This document shows positions 38,786-49,314 of a stretch of DNA of 64,000 nucleotides, piece by piece. The stretch comes from Lepidostoma basale. Taxonomy: Eukaryota > Arthropoda > Insecta > Trichoptera > Lepidostomatidae. The notes under the pieces were generated by a model. It saw only the letters and a program-made list of their open reading frames with translations, searched no databases and was not told the DNA's origin. The stretch is taken from NCBI GenBank assembly GCA_022606425.2, contig JAHDVF020000050.1, positions 558,001-622,000 on the forward strand, read 5' to 3'. How positions within the stretch are numbered: position 1 is the first letter of the stretch; each line of letters starts with the position of its first letter. The translations under genes and the position numbers were made by a program.

Positions 38786-39184
38786 TATTCCAACTGCGGT
38801 ATGCGCCTCTCTGGGGGTAATTGTGTTACTCGCCTTCATGTGGAGTTACCCGTGTACCGGGCGACCCCCAAACTTTTGTGGGACCGGCGCTGAATTCGTA
38901 ATGATCTCTCTGTTTCACCTTTGGGTCCCTTCTTGAGACCTTCTTTTCCCGTGTGTCCCCCCAGGATTTCGCCGGGGAACCCCGGCCGGGCTCGCCCGCG
39001 GAGCGTATTAAATTTTCATGTTTTCTTTTGCCTGTGTGTTTTACGTATTTTTGTTTCACTCATTCCGAAATAAATTATCGGATTCTCTCTTTTAAGACCC
39101 ATCGCTCCGTTTGTGCAAAGATCCCGCGAGATTTTATTGCTCTATCATATTTTCTAAAATTTCTTACATCATGAATTAATCTTC
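38786..39184. other. Unassigned, partly GC-rich
   Basis: 38800-39010 is GC-rich (ACCGGGCGACCCCC, GGGGAACCCCGGCCGGGCTC). No frame or RNA gene was recognised. It may be unique host sequence. Confidence 0.3.
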
Positions 39185-39775
39185 TTCTTCTTTTAATAGA
39201 TCTGGCGATCTGTGACACAGAAATCACGTCTCGTCGGATGATCAAATCAAAATCAAATCAAATCAATTTATTTTCTCAAAATATATTACAAACAACAATT
39301 TTAGTTTAAGGCATCTATTGAGAACAGGTAAAACATAAAAATATATAATACCAGGAACGCATGAGAGATGGTTCGACATTAGGAATACAAGATATTCTCC
39401 AAAGCCAAGAGTATTTGTCTTTAGAACGTATTTTCACGAATATGAAAGACGTCGATCTCCGAAGCGATCATGTTCTAAATGAAATGATGAGATCCAGCTG
39501 TCCTTCCATCTCTTAGGCGGTCTTCCAGGTGGGCGGTGTTTGGAGGGGATTTCAAAAGCGGCTGTATGTGCATGTCGGTCACCAGCATTCGGGCTACATG
39601 GTCCTACAAGTATCTTCTTCTGGATCTACTCCACTGAACGATATCCTCTATTTCGCAAGTTTTTCTTATGTCTACGTTGCGGACACGATCTCGGAGAGTT
39701 TTTCCGGCAATTGATCTTAGGATGATGAAATGAATTGATGATTCGTAAAATATTGCTTATGATTTTTTCCCAGAA
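39185..39775 (-). mobile_element. LINE family J 3' end, split by family D
   Basis: 39185-39242 (CTTCTTCTTCTTTTAATAGA, ATCTGTGACACAGAAATCAC) and 39481-39775 belong together. The same join, unbroken, is seen at 54345-54460 (AATCTGTGACACAGAAATAA, TTCCTTCATATCTTT). The minus-strand translation of 39500-39760 is a degraded LINE tail. Confidence 0.55.
39243..39480 (-). mobile_element. LINE family D, 3' end, nested
   Basis: (AAATC)n at 39243-39262, then the family untranslated end (AATATATTACAAACAACAAT) and the coding trace EIDVFHIRENTF-like (39420-39465). ATGAT occurs on both sides and may be the target duplication. Confidence 0.68.
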
Positions 39776-39779
39776 TTTT

Positions 39780-40015
39780 GCCATGATTCCTATCTTGGTC
39801 AGGGCGAACAGTACGTGACAATGATCACTTTTTACAGCCCACCGGAAAATTATCCGTATCTTCATCAGGGCGAACAGGGCGAGTTAATTTTAGAGATCCA
39901 CTTTTCGTATCTTCGCCAGGTCGAACAAGACGTGACAACTAAAGGGTTTACTTTTTACAGTCCACCGGCTAAGGTAGTATTCGTATCTTTATCAGGGCAA
40001 ACAGAGCTTTAGAGA
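39780..40015 (-). repeat. Degenerate tandem repeat with half-hammerhead blocks
   Basis: The block TATCTTCATCAGGGCGAACA recurs, diverged, at 39791, 39858, 39908 and 39986, alternating with two different spacers, giving a dimeric period of about 120 bases. On the minus strand each block reads CTGANNAAGATA, which resembles the first half of a hammerhead, but no GAAAC follows at the right distance. A fifth, separate block with GAAAC is at 57984-58012. Confidence 0.5.
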
Positions 40016-40214
40016 TCGCACTGAAAAATATACAATCTGTGTCAAAACCGATATACACTAAAAAGTGATCAGTGTTTGAAATAAAGAACTTATAAAACAA
40101 TGTAAATTGTGCTCAACAATGTTTTTAATTTTTTGTTTTGATTACTAACAGTTTAAATAGAAATATCCGATGCATATCCGAGATAACTAAGTTAAAAATA
40201 ATAAAAATATATGA

Positions 40215-40360
40215 ATTAAATGCACTGCGAATGAAAGTTTATGAACAAAATAATGAAAGGAAAATAAAGATGGTAAAATGGAAGGAATGAATGAAGAAAG
40301 AATGGTAAAAAAGTGTATGGTAACGATGTACATGGAATAAGAAATAGAGGAAGACTGAAA
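40215..40360 (+). mobile_element. RTE-like fragment
   Basis: CTGCGAATGAAAGTTTATGA, GAATGAAGAAAGAATGGTAA, AAATAGAGGAAGAC. Decayed, 5' and 3' ends lost. Confidence 0.6.
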
Positions 40361-40437
40361 ACTTTTGTTTCTGTTTGTTTGATAATACTATTGTTATTTT
40401 GAGAAAGTCCATGTTTATTTTTTTTTTAAATATATAT

Positions 40438-40970
40438 AACTAACTAACTAACTAACCATCATGCCGTCTCCCCAAAGGGGTAGGCAGAAAGAATGGACTG
40501 CCACACTTTTCTTTCCTGACATATTTCTCTCTCTTCCTCAACATTCATACATCGTGTCATGCACGCGCGTCGATTTCTCTGACTCCTCACATGGCCGACA
40601 TTCAATATTTGATTTATTTGATCGTGCTACGTTTTAATCAGTCTTCCTCTATTTCTGGTTCCATTTACATCATTAACATATAATTTTTTTACCATTCTTT
40701 CTTCATTCATTCTTTCCATATGTCCAAACCATCTTAATGATCCTTTCATTATTTTGTTCATGACACCATCATTCGCACCGCATTCACTTCTTATATTTTC
40801 ATTCGACACTCTATCATACAGAGTATCCACACATTCGTCTAAGAGATCTAATTTCTACTGCATTTATTCTACTTTCATCCTTCTTTTGCCAGTTCCATGC
40901 TTCGCTTCCACACATAAGGGTCGGTAGAAGAACACCATTGTGCACTGCCATTCTAGCTTTTTTTAATTCT
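40438..40970 (-). mobile_element. RTE-like element, main young subfamily
   Basis: (AACT)n 40438-40454, then the 3' end CATCATGCCGTCTCCCCAAA. The open piece 40830-40627 covers DTLYDRVSNENIRSECGAND to LYVNDVNGTRNRGR. It is very similar to 59435-60140 but frameshifted near 40830. It stops at GCCATTCTAGC, about 340 bases before a plus-strand copy begins. Confidence 0.8.
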
Positions 40971-41309
40971 CATATCATATATTTGTATGTATCACAAGAT
41001 ATATATGTATGTATTAATAGTAAAATGAAAACATACTGGTACCCTTTCGAACTTAATGTTTGGCTATTGTACGTACCCCATCCCTGGACAACTCTCCGTT
41101 CTGTTGGAAACTCACCAAAATTTTCCTGCCTCGGTATGCCAAGAAGCTCAATGAACAGAAGCTATTTACGTTATGTAACGTTATTTGGAGGCTGATTTAT
41201 CTGCGCGAGGTTTATTCATTAACCTACATATTTATTACGTAAATTTGTATCTAGAATTAATTAACGATTTTCCCAAACTGTTATATTGATAAATATATAT
41301 ATGTATGAG
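40971..41309. other. Spacer between opposed RTE copies
   Basis: AT-rich with an 85-codon frame of no recognisable family. Nothing else seen. Confidence 0.3.
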
Positions 41310-42030
41310 GTATGCATGCGAAATGATCTGATGATGAATGTTAATAAGTCCAAGGTAATGATTGTTGAAAAGGAAGAAAATATGACTGTCTGCAACATTA
41401 GCGTGAAAGGTGAAAATTTGGAGCAAGTAGTTGAGTTCGTGTATTTAGGTAGTATGTTTACAAGAGATAGGTGAGTGGAGAGGGATATTGAAAGAAGGGT
41501 TGGGGCAGGCAACAAAGTGAATGGTGCACTTAAAGTTGTCATTGCAAACAAAAACCTATCCGAAAAAGCTAGAATGGTAGTGCACAATAGTGTTCTTCTA
41601 CCGACCCTTATGTATGGAAGCGAAGCATGGAACTGGCAAAAGAAGGATGAAAGTAGAATAAATGCAGTAGAAATGAGATCTCTTAGATGAATGTGTAGAT
41701 ACTCTGTGTGATAAGAAGTGGATGCGGTGCGAATGATGGTGTCATGAACAAAATAATGAAAGGATCATTAAGATGGTTTGGACATATAGAAAGAATGAAT
41801 GAAGAAAGAATGGTAAAAAAATGATATGTTAACAATGTAAATGGGACTAGGAATAGAAGAAGACCGAGGAAAACGTGGCACGATAAAATAAATCAAATAT
41901 TGAATGTCGGCCACGCGAGGAGTCAGATAAATCGACGCGCGTGCATGACACGATGTATGAATGTTGAGGAAACGAGAGAAATATGTCAGGAAAGAAAAGT
42001 GTGGCAGTCAATTCTTTCTGCCTACCTAGA
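41310..42030 (+). mobile_element. RTE-like element, young subfamily
   Basis: It begins CGAAATGATCTGATGATGAAT (RNDLMMNVNKSKVMIVEKEE, motif D), has ENLEQVVEFVYLGSMF, a stop at 41472, and MVVHNSVLLPTLMYGSEAWN to SLR (frame 41475-41690). It then carries several indels and ends after TTCTTTCTGCCTACC without the final 30 bases. Confidence 0.8.
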
Positions 42031-42074
42031 TTCACAGACAAAGCTCTATTTACTGTGTGGTCTGGTGGTCTCCG

Positions 42075-42900
42075 TTTTCAAATCAATCAAATAAAATCAG
42101 TTTTTTAACTCAAAAGACATTACAAACAGCAAAATGTTAAAGGCATTGAGTACAGGTAAAATATCATAAACATACAACATAATACCAGGAACGGTTCGAC
42201 ATTAGGAAGACAAGATACTTTCTAGAGTCAAGAGTATTTGTCTCCTGAACGTACTTTCACTAATATGAAAGACGTCGATCTCCGAGGAGACCGCGTTCAG
42301 CAGACTAATTGCTCTTCCCACCGGTGTCACCAGAGGCAGATTGGTTCTGGTGGCCGGTAGGTAAAACAATCTGTGCTGTCGCTGTCGGAGAAATCTATCA
42401 GGAACAAAAAGACCAACATCCTCCAGCACGGCCGAGTTCTCGAAATATCCCCTGATTAATCTAAAGAAATATTAGATGTCCATCTCTTCGAAGCTGTAGA
42501 GAATTGGTTCCGAGCATTCCCAAAAGAAATGCCGTGCGATAGAGCCACGGATGCTTCCATACTCTCTCATGTAAAGGTACCCCAGAAATTTTTTTGAACC
42601 CTCTCCAGCATAACGGAATATCTCGCTTCGTGAGGACTCTTTCTCACAGAACCACTTTCGAGTCTGCTCCGAACCAATGCGTTGTTTAGGACTCTGAACA
42701 CATTGGGATCCCTGAAAACTCTTCCGGTCCGGACGATGTACCCCAACACCCTCAGTGCAATGCCACTAATTCTCTCGATATGTGCACCAAAAGTCAGCCT
42801 ACTCTCATAGATGATTCCGAGATCTCTCATCGTAGATACATGTGCCAGTTGCTAGTTGTTCATTGTGTATCTATGATATACAGTTCACAATGCTCTAGTA
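42075..42900 (-). mobile_element. LINE family D, C-terminal ORF2
   Basis: Minus-strand frame 42830-42567 (MRDLGIIYESRLTFGAHIER, RVLGYIVRTG, FRVLNNALVRSRLESGSV), a break, then 42429-42202 (EDVGLFVPDRFLRQRQHRLF, RTNLPLVTPVGRAISLLNAV, SSEIDVFHISESTFRRQ, stop). The tail is (AAATC)n near 42080-42100. It is the longest family D copy. The LGIIYESRLTFGAHI block is the typical CR1/jockey post-palm region. Confidence 0.78.
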
Positions 42901-43139
42901 AAAGATAGCATAACGCATTCATACTATTGCAAACAATCTCTCTGTCGTGAACGGACTCTACCATCTCATATGCCTTTCTTCAAGCTTACTATTTATATCA
43001 ATAACTCCCAGACTACCCAGAATGCGTGAACTGTTTTTTCTGTATCACACCCAAAATGCTTTGAGGCAGTGGCATGCGTATCCCTCGCCATTCCCGAATA
43101 CCCATGTTTTCATTTGGAATCACCTCGCCAAACACTTGT
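42901..43139. other. Unassigned sequence
   Basis: No gene recognised. Confidence 0.3.
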
Positions 43140-43450
43140 AGTTCTGATTAGGTGCGGACCGCCGCCAAGACGGCAGGTGAATTAAAAAAGAGTATCGCGG
43201 CCACTTTGAAAAAAGGGTAGTAATTGAATTTCAGCCTGGCCGACCGTGTGCCACCGAACGCCTTCCATTACGACTTGTATTACTACCACCCCCTTCACCC
43301 TAACGAACCCACAAAGACTTGCGCCGTATTCTACAAGAATATAATTAAATATTAGGATAATGTGTTCAGTACTGAAATAATATGAGGTACTTACCTTGTA
43401 TCCTGTTCTAATTAGGTAAGTCCCGGAGAGCATAATTGGAATAGAAACAT
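43140..43450 (-). other. Candidate dispersed repeat with open frame and splice-like signals
   Basis: The minus-strand frame 43460-43182 is open over 92 codons. Its last third (VRWHTVGQAEIQLLPFFQSG) resembles sequence I recall as repeated in insect genomes, but I cannot name the element. On the same strand ACAAG|GTAAGTACC and a TTATATTCTTGTAG|AA acceptor frame a 60-base gap. Treat as unknown. Confidence 0.25.
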
Positions 43451-43739
43451 GTGTATACATATTACGAAATTCAAATGTTGTGTTTTAGAACAAGGTACTC
43501 GAATACTTTCACGGGACCGGGTTCTACTCGTATTCCTTTTTCAAAACAACACATTCCAAGAATTACGAATCGCAAATCGTGCTAACAAGAAAGATACGTA
43601 TTTCTTTTGCACTCACTACACTGGTTATACTTGAATAAGGTTCCAATAGAACTATACGTTTCAAAGGTTCTTAGTCCGAGTTCTTTTTTAGTTCTTCGAT
43701 CCAAAAGTGGAACCACACGCAACCAGAGGGATGAGTGAT

Positions 43740-44400
43740 TGTACAAATATAATTATTATTATTTTGATGACTTATATTTTAAGTGCGCCGTTTTGTAAAA
43801 TCAATTACTCCAAGGGCGCACTAGGAAATGACTGACCGAACAGTGCAGTCTTTAGAAGTTTCTTAAATTTAACGTCACTATCCTCATACTTAATATTAAC
43901 ATTGAGGCTATTCCACGCCAACGGACCTGCAACGCTGAAAGCACGATCATAGAAACATGCTTTATTGGCTCTGACTGGAATTGCTATGTTGTTTGCACTT
44001 GTTTCTACTGATCGGAGTGAACGTTGCTTTTCCGTTGGCGTGGGCGTCACGCAGAGGTCCGATATATACGCTGGCGCTCTCTGGTGTCGAGCCTTGCTGT
44101 CGAACACTGTCAAATACAATTTGTATTTTACTCGCCTTCGGATTTAAAGCCAGTGAAATTCCTTCAGGAGCGGCGTGATATAACAGTATTTTTCTTGCTC
44201 CATAATCAATCGGGCAGCAGCATTGGATACACTTTGTATTCTGCTTAATTGATTATTTGGCAATCCAGCGTACATTCCGTTGCAATAATCTAAACGTGAC
44301 ACTACAAAAGAATTTACGAGGGTCCTAGCTTCATTAATAGGTAAATGTACTCTCTCAGTTGAAAAAAAACAGACTTAACAAGCCCTGATATGTGCGTATT
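43740..44400 (-). mobile_element. CR1-like LINE, C-terminal ORF2
   Basis: Minus strand: LVNSFVVSRLDYCNGMYAGL and IQSVSNAAARLI (44320-44210), then the open frame 44119-43805 (KARHQRAPAYISDL, DRAFSVAGPLAWNSLNVNIK, FKKLLKTALFG, stop). These are the standard thumb and tail blocks of the CR1/Daphne group. It ends in (ATT)n at 43752-43764. A short palindromic 3' region (GTGCGCC...GGGCGCAC, 43781-43821) recurs at 60165, 61400 and 61745. Confidence 0.78.
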
Positions 44401-44679
44401 AATGTATACCTTTACACAGAGGAGTTGGAACCAAGACATGCTTAAAGAACGCGAGTTCTTTAAAAGGAGTAACATATACGAAACATATTAAGAAATTTTA
44501 ATTAAGAAAACTGTTAATCAATCATATAAAATTTTATATTATTTCATATTTATTTAAACCGTTCTCGTATCGATTCGTTATTTTTTCCTTCTTTCCCTTA
44601 CTGAAGATCTTGCGACCCGTTTATACAAGATATCAAATTTCTTTCTGTGATGAAGACGTCCTGCATTCCCTTAATCTGT
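44401..44679. other. Unassigned sequence
   Basis: Nothing recognised. Confidence 0.3.
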
Positions 44680-44770
44680 TTGGTGGTCGTCCTGGTGGTC
44701 GACGGCTCTCTGGAGTCTCGTGCATCACGAACTCAGGAATCCTCGCTGAATCCATCCTCTCAATGTGGTG
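44680..44770 (-). mobile_element. LINE family H fragment
   Basis: The minus-strand translation (ERMDS, ARIPEFVMHE, RRPPGRPPN) matches the RYWNAHAQRMDP to RPPGRPPKRW block of 12062-12268. Confidence 0.55.
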
Positions 44771-44810
44771 TCTACCTATTACATTTTATTGTTATAAACA
44801 ACTTAACTAA

Positions 44811-45045
44811 TAATAACGCTGTTTCCCCGGTATGGTAGGCAGAGAGGATGTACTGTCATATCGCTCTCTCCTGACATACCTCTCGATATTTATCTGCATT
44901 CATACATTGTAACATGCACGCTCGTAGATTTTTCTGATTTCGAACATGGCCGCAATGTTTTTTCGTTTCATATGTCCAAATGTATTTATTTGTTATGCTC
45001 AAACCATCCCAGGGATCCTTTTTTTAATTTTACTTATGATGAGGA
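44811..45045 (-). mobile_element. RTE-like element, 3' fragment (left arm of an opposed pair)
   Basis: AATAACGCTGTTTCCCCGGT, GTAGGCAGAGAGGATGTACT, CATTCATACATTGTAACATG, then AAACCATCCCAGGGATCC. It ends at about 45045, 13 bases before the next copy starts in the opposite direction. Confidence 0.7.
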
Positions 45046-45057
45046 TCAAATTATCCT

Positions 45058-45315
45058 TTAAGATGGTTTGGACATGTGGAACGAATGGACAAAAGAAGAA
45101 CAGTTAAAATGTTGTATACAAGCAATGTGAGTGGAAAGAGTAGTACTGGAAATCCAAGGAAAGCATGGTATGACCAAATTAATCAAATCGATGAGATGCA
45201 TATTACAATGTATGAATGTGAAAAAAGCCAGAGAGGTACATATTTATGTCAGAGAAGAACAGTATGGCGGTCCATCTTCTCTGCCTACCTCTCCGGGGAT
45301 TCGGTGTGATGGTGA
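45058..45315 (+). mobile_element. RTE-like element, 3' fragment (right arm)
   Basis: The frame 45076-45309 is open: MERMDKRRTVKMLYTSNVSG, PRKAWYDQINQI, RRTVWRSIFSAYLSGDSV, stop. It belongs to the same second subfamily as 35752-36215. With 44811-45045 it forms a head-to-head inverted pair. Confidence 0.75.
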
Positions 45316-45757
45316 ATTATTTTTATTTAATTTTTATTTGGCAATGTTAAGTACAGTTTTTGAACATTTGTTCATTTAGGACTGCGCGTGTTATAATGAT
45401 TATTAATTACATGTAATTAAAAATGTCCTGGGTTTATTACGGACGAAAAAATGACATTGAGGTACCCAGGCCTTTGTTTCTGTCAACAAAAGAAATACGT
45501 TTTTTTAAATGTATTCTTTTTATAACCTCCTGGGACTTGTTACTTTGTTACCGTAGCTTTGTCCGCAAAAGATTTTGCCGAAATTGTCTATTGTAATTTA
45601 TTTCATAAATTATCTAAGTAATTTTCAATAGAAATTCCAAATACTCCACGAAACTACTGACGATAATTTTCTTATTCTATTGAAGAAAATTTAATTAAAC
45701 GCGTAATTAAGTTTCATAGTTTTAAACTAACGCAATCGTTATGTCTATCGTTTAAAG
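45316..45757. other. Unassigned sequence
   Basis: AT-rich, nothing recognised. Confidence 0.3.
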
Positions 45758-46478
45758 CCTAGGTTCTCAAAGTGGGCGTTTGAGACTTTCAGGGGGGCAG
45801 TAGAAGACCCAGAGAAAATTAGGGGGCGTTGAGATGGCACAGTGAGGGCGTGGGCAGGTAAAAAAATATCGTTTAAAAAAACAACAAAAAACACGCTAAT
45901 CATGCAATAATAAAGCAAATTAAACTTTAATATTGGTTAATTTTTGTTCACATATTCACATATTTCGGTAGTTAGGAAAGTGAGTGAAAATTTAACTGTA
46001 GGATTCCATTATATTCAGATCTACATTAAATTGGATACGAATTTTTTTGTTTTTTTATTTGAATTACAAATTTAAAAAAATATATGTCTTCTTCTTCTTC
46101 TTCCTAGCGCCATGCTTACTCATCATCTGTATTGACTGTTGGGGTGGGGTCTTCTCGATCTCAGGCTGTAACTCACACGGTTCTGAGTATCGTCCTCACT
46201 CAAGCCATTTCTCTGCAAGACGCTATTGCACTGAATTATCCACGTGTTCCTAGGTCTTCTTCTGGATGGTTCACGAATTAAATATACGTATTTATATACT
46301 ATAAATATTTTTATTATTATTTTTTAATTTTCAATAGCTGCAATGTAATTTTAATAATGTTTCGTGTAAACCATAAGTTCCCAACATTTTTGTCTGACAT
46401 CTTTTGTAGGAGAGGGGGCGTTGGAAATTTATCTTCGTGTAAAGGGGGCGGCGGGCCAGAAAAGTTTGGAAACCTATG
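45758..46478. mobile_element. hAT-like non-autonomous element
   Basis: The flanks GTTTAAAG (45750-45757) and GTTTAAAA (46479-46486) fit an 8-base target duplication with one change. The ends are CCTAGGTTCTCAAAGTGGGC and, inverted, CATAGGTTTCCAAACTTTTC, of hAT form. GGGGGCGTT blocks lie inside both ends. 46085-46265 holds a short LINE-like 3' end (CTTCTTCTTCTTCC start) that was inserted later. No transposase. Confidence 0.58.
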
Positions 46479-46486
46479 GTTTAAAA

Positions 46487-47040
46487 AAATGTACAGTGAC
46501 TGTCGTTTAAAACGATTTGAATTTAGATATTAACTGTAGTAATTAGCTAAAATTGAACAAATTATAATAAAGATTTGGTCATGAGATTAACATGATCTGC
46601 GAAGCGCTGGTTCACAGATCATGGTTTGGAATACTACTCCATCATTTATAAACCCTTAGGAAATGGCACTTGTTTCGATTCAAAAATATTTACCATTAGT
46701 TATCTAAGGGTATTTATGAAGAAATGCAAAGATAACTAAATCTGTGCGTTCCCTACAATTGCAACAGAGAATTAAGCCCTTTCTTATATGACGTCTCAAA
46801 TTGCTTCGCTGCGGTTCTTCAAAATTCTCTTCTATTGTTTTTTTACAGGGCTTCATCAACAACCTTTAAACGTTTTCTACGTGAAGTGAAAATCTTTTTT
46901 ATAGTCCATTGTTTTGGCTGAACACTATGATACTTTAACATTATATAAACTGTTAAATAAAAAAAGCTTTGTTTTATGTATCACAATTATATATTTATTT
47001 TATGAATTAAAACATACAAGGCATGCATTAAAATATACAA
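46487..47040. other. Unassigned sequence
   Basis: AT-rich. 46950-46990 (AAAGCTTTGTTTTATGTATC, ACAATTATATATTT) resembles the far end of the family D PLE repeat. No gene. Confidence 0.35.
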
Positions 47041-47165
47041 GGCATGCGTTCGCCCCATCAGGACGTATGGAATAGAGGTCAGAGCTGATACCAATAAAAC
47101 TAAGAACCTTCAGTAGCAGAAATGCGAACCCTACGCTCCATCGCAGATAAAACCCTCTGAGATCT
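47041..47165 (+). mobile_element. LINE family H fragment
   Basis: The translation VRPIRTYGIEVRADTNKTKN, then a stop and frame break, is the block upstream of the family H tail. It faces the minus-strand copy that follows. Confidence 0.5.
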
Positions 47166-47194
47166 TATAATAAACCTTATTATTGTTGTACGAT

Positions 47195-47610
47195 AGTCTT
47201 ATTTTTCTTCTTCCTTATTGTAGACCCATGTGGTCTGTTTTTCGGATTGTTGCTCTTCCTGTGAGGTAGACTCCCAGCTATCCTTTCATCTTTTAGGAGG
47301 CCTTCCACGAGGATGAGTCCCATGAGGCTCATTATGCAATGCAATAGAGGGGAGTCTGGTGGTGTCCATTCTTTGAACATCTCCTTACCAGTCCCTTTTT
47401 CGCTGTCTGCTCCATCTTATAATATCCTCAACCTCACATATCTCTCTTATTCTGATGTTCGTTACCCGATCCTCAGTGTCTTGCCTGCTATTGTCCTCAG
47501 TGTCTTCATCTCGGAAGTCCTCAAAACTTGTTTGGTCCTTTTAATGGACATGTCTTTATTTTTCCATATTGCGGATTTTAGAGCGCCACAGGATAGTGTA
47601 TGTTAGAAAA
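47195..47610 (-). mobile_element. LINE family H, C-terminal ORF2 remnant
   Basis: Minus strand: RIREICEVEDIIRWSRQRKRD-like and GRPPKR-like blocks in broken frames, ending CTTCTTCCTTATTGTAGACC at about 47205. It is collinear with 12000-12560. Confidence 0.62.
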
Positions 47611-47799
47611 CAAAAGGAGAACAAATTGGTATTGCAAATTGTGAAGTTTTTAACGTTTATGGAACCTAGTATTTAAAGGGTAGATACTATTTATTTTCGT
47701 GACTACTTCACGGGTTGCAGCTAGTTAGAAATAATTTCAAAGTAATATAACAATTTCTTCTAAGATTTTTAAATAATCATAAGATGTTTAAATAATAAT

Positions 47800-48039
47800 A
47801 ACTTTTCGGAATTTGCTAATCACTTAATTTAAATTGATCACACGTTTAATAAAGATAACGACGTAGAAGTTTTACATGTAAACACTAGAAATGTAGCTTT
47901 AAATAATTTAGAAATTTTAGAGATAAAAAAAGCCATTAAAAACAATGAGAATATTATAAATAACCGGGTTAATTTGACTTCCAGTCCGATATTAGATTTA
48001 TTCCTCCTGTCACATAAAGTTAACAATAACAATTACTAA
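47800..48039 (+). pseudogene. Penelope-like element ORF, C-terminal (GIY-YIG endonuclease end)
   Basis: One frame gives NFSEFANHLI, a stop at 47830, then IDHTFNKDNDVEVLHVNTRN, ALNNLEILEIKKAIKNNENI and SPILDLFLLSH, stop at 48037. The order NHL..DHTF...ILH...LN.LE..EI matches the C-terminal end of Penelope-like reverse transcriptase/GIY-YIG proteins. One internal stop shows it is dead. About 110 bases downstream is a hammerhead-like motif, where a PLE terminal repeat would carry one. Identification is from pattern memory, not a search. Confidence 0.6.
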
Positions 48040-48236
48040 CCGGTAAATTCAATGTTCTCCCTCTCCCCCCACCACTTTTCCATTCGTTATAGAGTATATA
48101 AGTAATAAGCTCCGCTTCATTTAATTGTTAAAATTTCATCAACTATACACAGAAGAATGGAAGTCTGTTTTCTCGAAACATGTCTGTATACGATGTAAAT
48201 AAGTGTTGTGATAATACAAAGTTATCAACAAGTTGT
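48040..48236 (+). repeat. PLE terminal repeat (pLTR) remnant with hammerhead-like motif
   Basis: A TATA-like GTATATAAGT lies at 48094-48103. At 48150-48184, CAGAAGA...CTCGAAACATGTC keeps the second half of a minimal hammerhead but has U4 changed to A and a weak helix II. The flank CTGTATACGATG...AGTGTTGTGATAATACAAAG matches the right arm of family B (23474-23515). This is the physical link between the coding PLE remnant and the coding-free palindromes. Confidence 0.58.
48094..48103 (+). promoter_or_regulatory. TATA-like element upstream of hammerhead motif
   Basis: GTATATAAGT, 47 bases before the hammerhead motif. Similar TATA-like boxes precede the family F motifs at 52889 (GTATATAGG) and 63246 (GTATATAAAG) by 27-28 bases. 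This would fit a promoter with the ribozyme in the transcript leader. Inference only. Confidence 0.35.
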
Positions 48237-48789
48237 TCTAATATATTATAACAATATTATTATTTAGGAGGTCCTTCGTAAATATAATATAATAGTGTTC
48301 TCGCTTCTAGAGCATAGTCTGATGCGCTCATATCAAAGGCGTTTTGTACCTCAGCTGATTTTCAAAGGCGTCTCTGCCGCGCGCTGTGCTCCTGGTAGTC
48401 TAGCCTACCCTAGTATACTGATTGATCAAACGTGCCACAGGTTGATTAGGCAAGGCGATGATGATTTATCAAAGAATCTTGAGTGCGGGTGTTGGATTCC
48501 TCGGAATGTACCCGTGCCTTAAATATAACGTTCCCGTGCAACTCTCTTGCTTTCATCTCTTATGAGCGCCTGGTATTTTAGCAAGGAATCGAGACACGTG
48601 AGGACATTAATTATTCATTATAAAGGGCTGAGTACTTCGTTTATGAGTTTGTGCCGTGCAAATTTCTATGTGCCTTATTTTATTTTCGTAACACGTCTTT
48701 GAAATTTTAAACAGAATTGAATTCTTCAATATACGAGTACATATAGAATTTCAAATTCAGTCTCTTTCGGGTTACATAATTAAATTTCA
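48237..48789. other. Unassigned sequence
   Basis: A 75-codon frame (48295-48522) has no recognised feature. No repeat partner. Confidence 0.25.
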
Positions 48790-48935
48790 GATAACTAACT
48801 AACTAACCAGCATGCCGTTTCGCTGGAGGGGTAGGCAGTGAGGATGGACTGCCATACTGCTCTTTCCTGACATACATATCTAGATTCACCTACATTCATA
48901 CGTCATGCTCGTCGATTTTTTTTATATATACTCGT
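48790..48935 (-). mobile_element. RTE-like element, 3' end
   Basis: (AACT)n at 48793-48807, then CAGCATGCCGTTTCGCTGGA, GTAGGCAGTGAGGATGGACT, CATTCATACGTCATGCTCGT. 5' truncated at about 48935. Confidence 0.68.
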
Positions 48936-49314
48936 ATATCGTAACATGCACGACATTTAATATAACAGCAAAATTATTTTAAAAAAGTATAATAGGAAAA
49001 TTATACTTCTTTGATGTATGTTATATAAAATAGTACAGTAAAACCTCGATATAACAGACTTCTTTTTAACGAACTTCGGATATAACGGACAAAAAATCCG
49101 GTCAAATGTAAAAAAATTAAAAACGTCCTGTTAATTAATATTATACATGCTTATTCAAGTGTTGCCGCATGTAAATAATCTTTAGCGGTAATGATATCAT
49201 ACTAGTACATCTAGCACTAGAATTTAAGATATAATGCCGAGGATAGGAGTGAAGATAGCGAAGAAGAAGATACAACACTGACAAAAATGAAATTATCAGT
49301 GGTAATATTATATA

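Noticed and set aside
39780..40015. Complete hammerhead array
   Set aside because: Only the CTGANGA half recurs; no GAAAC at a suitable distance.
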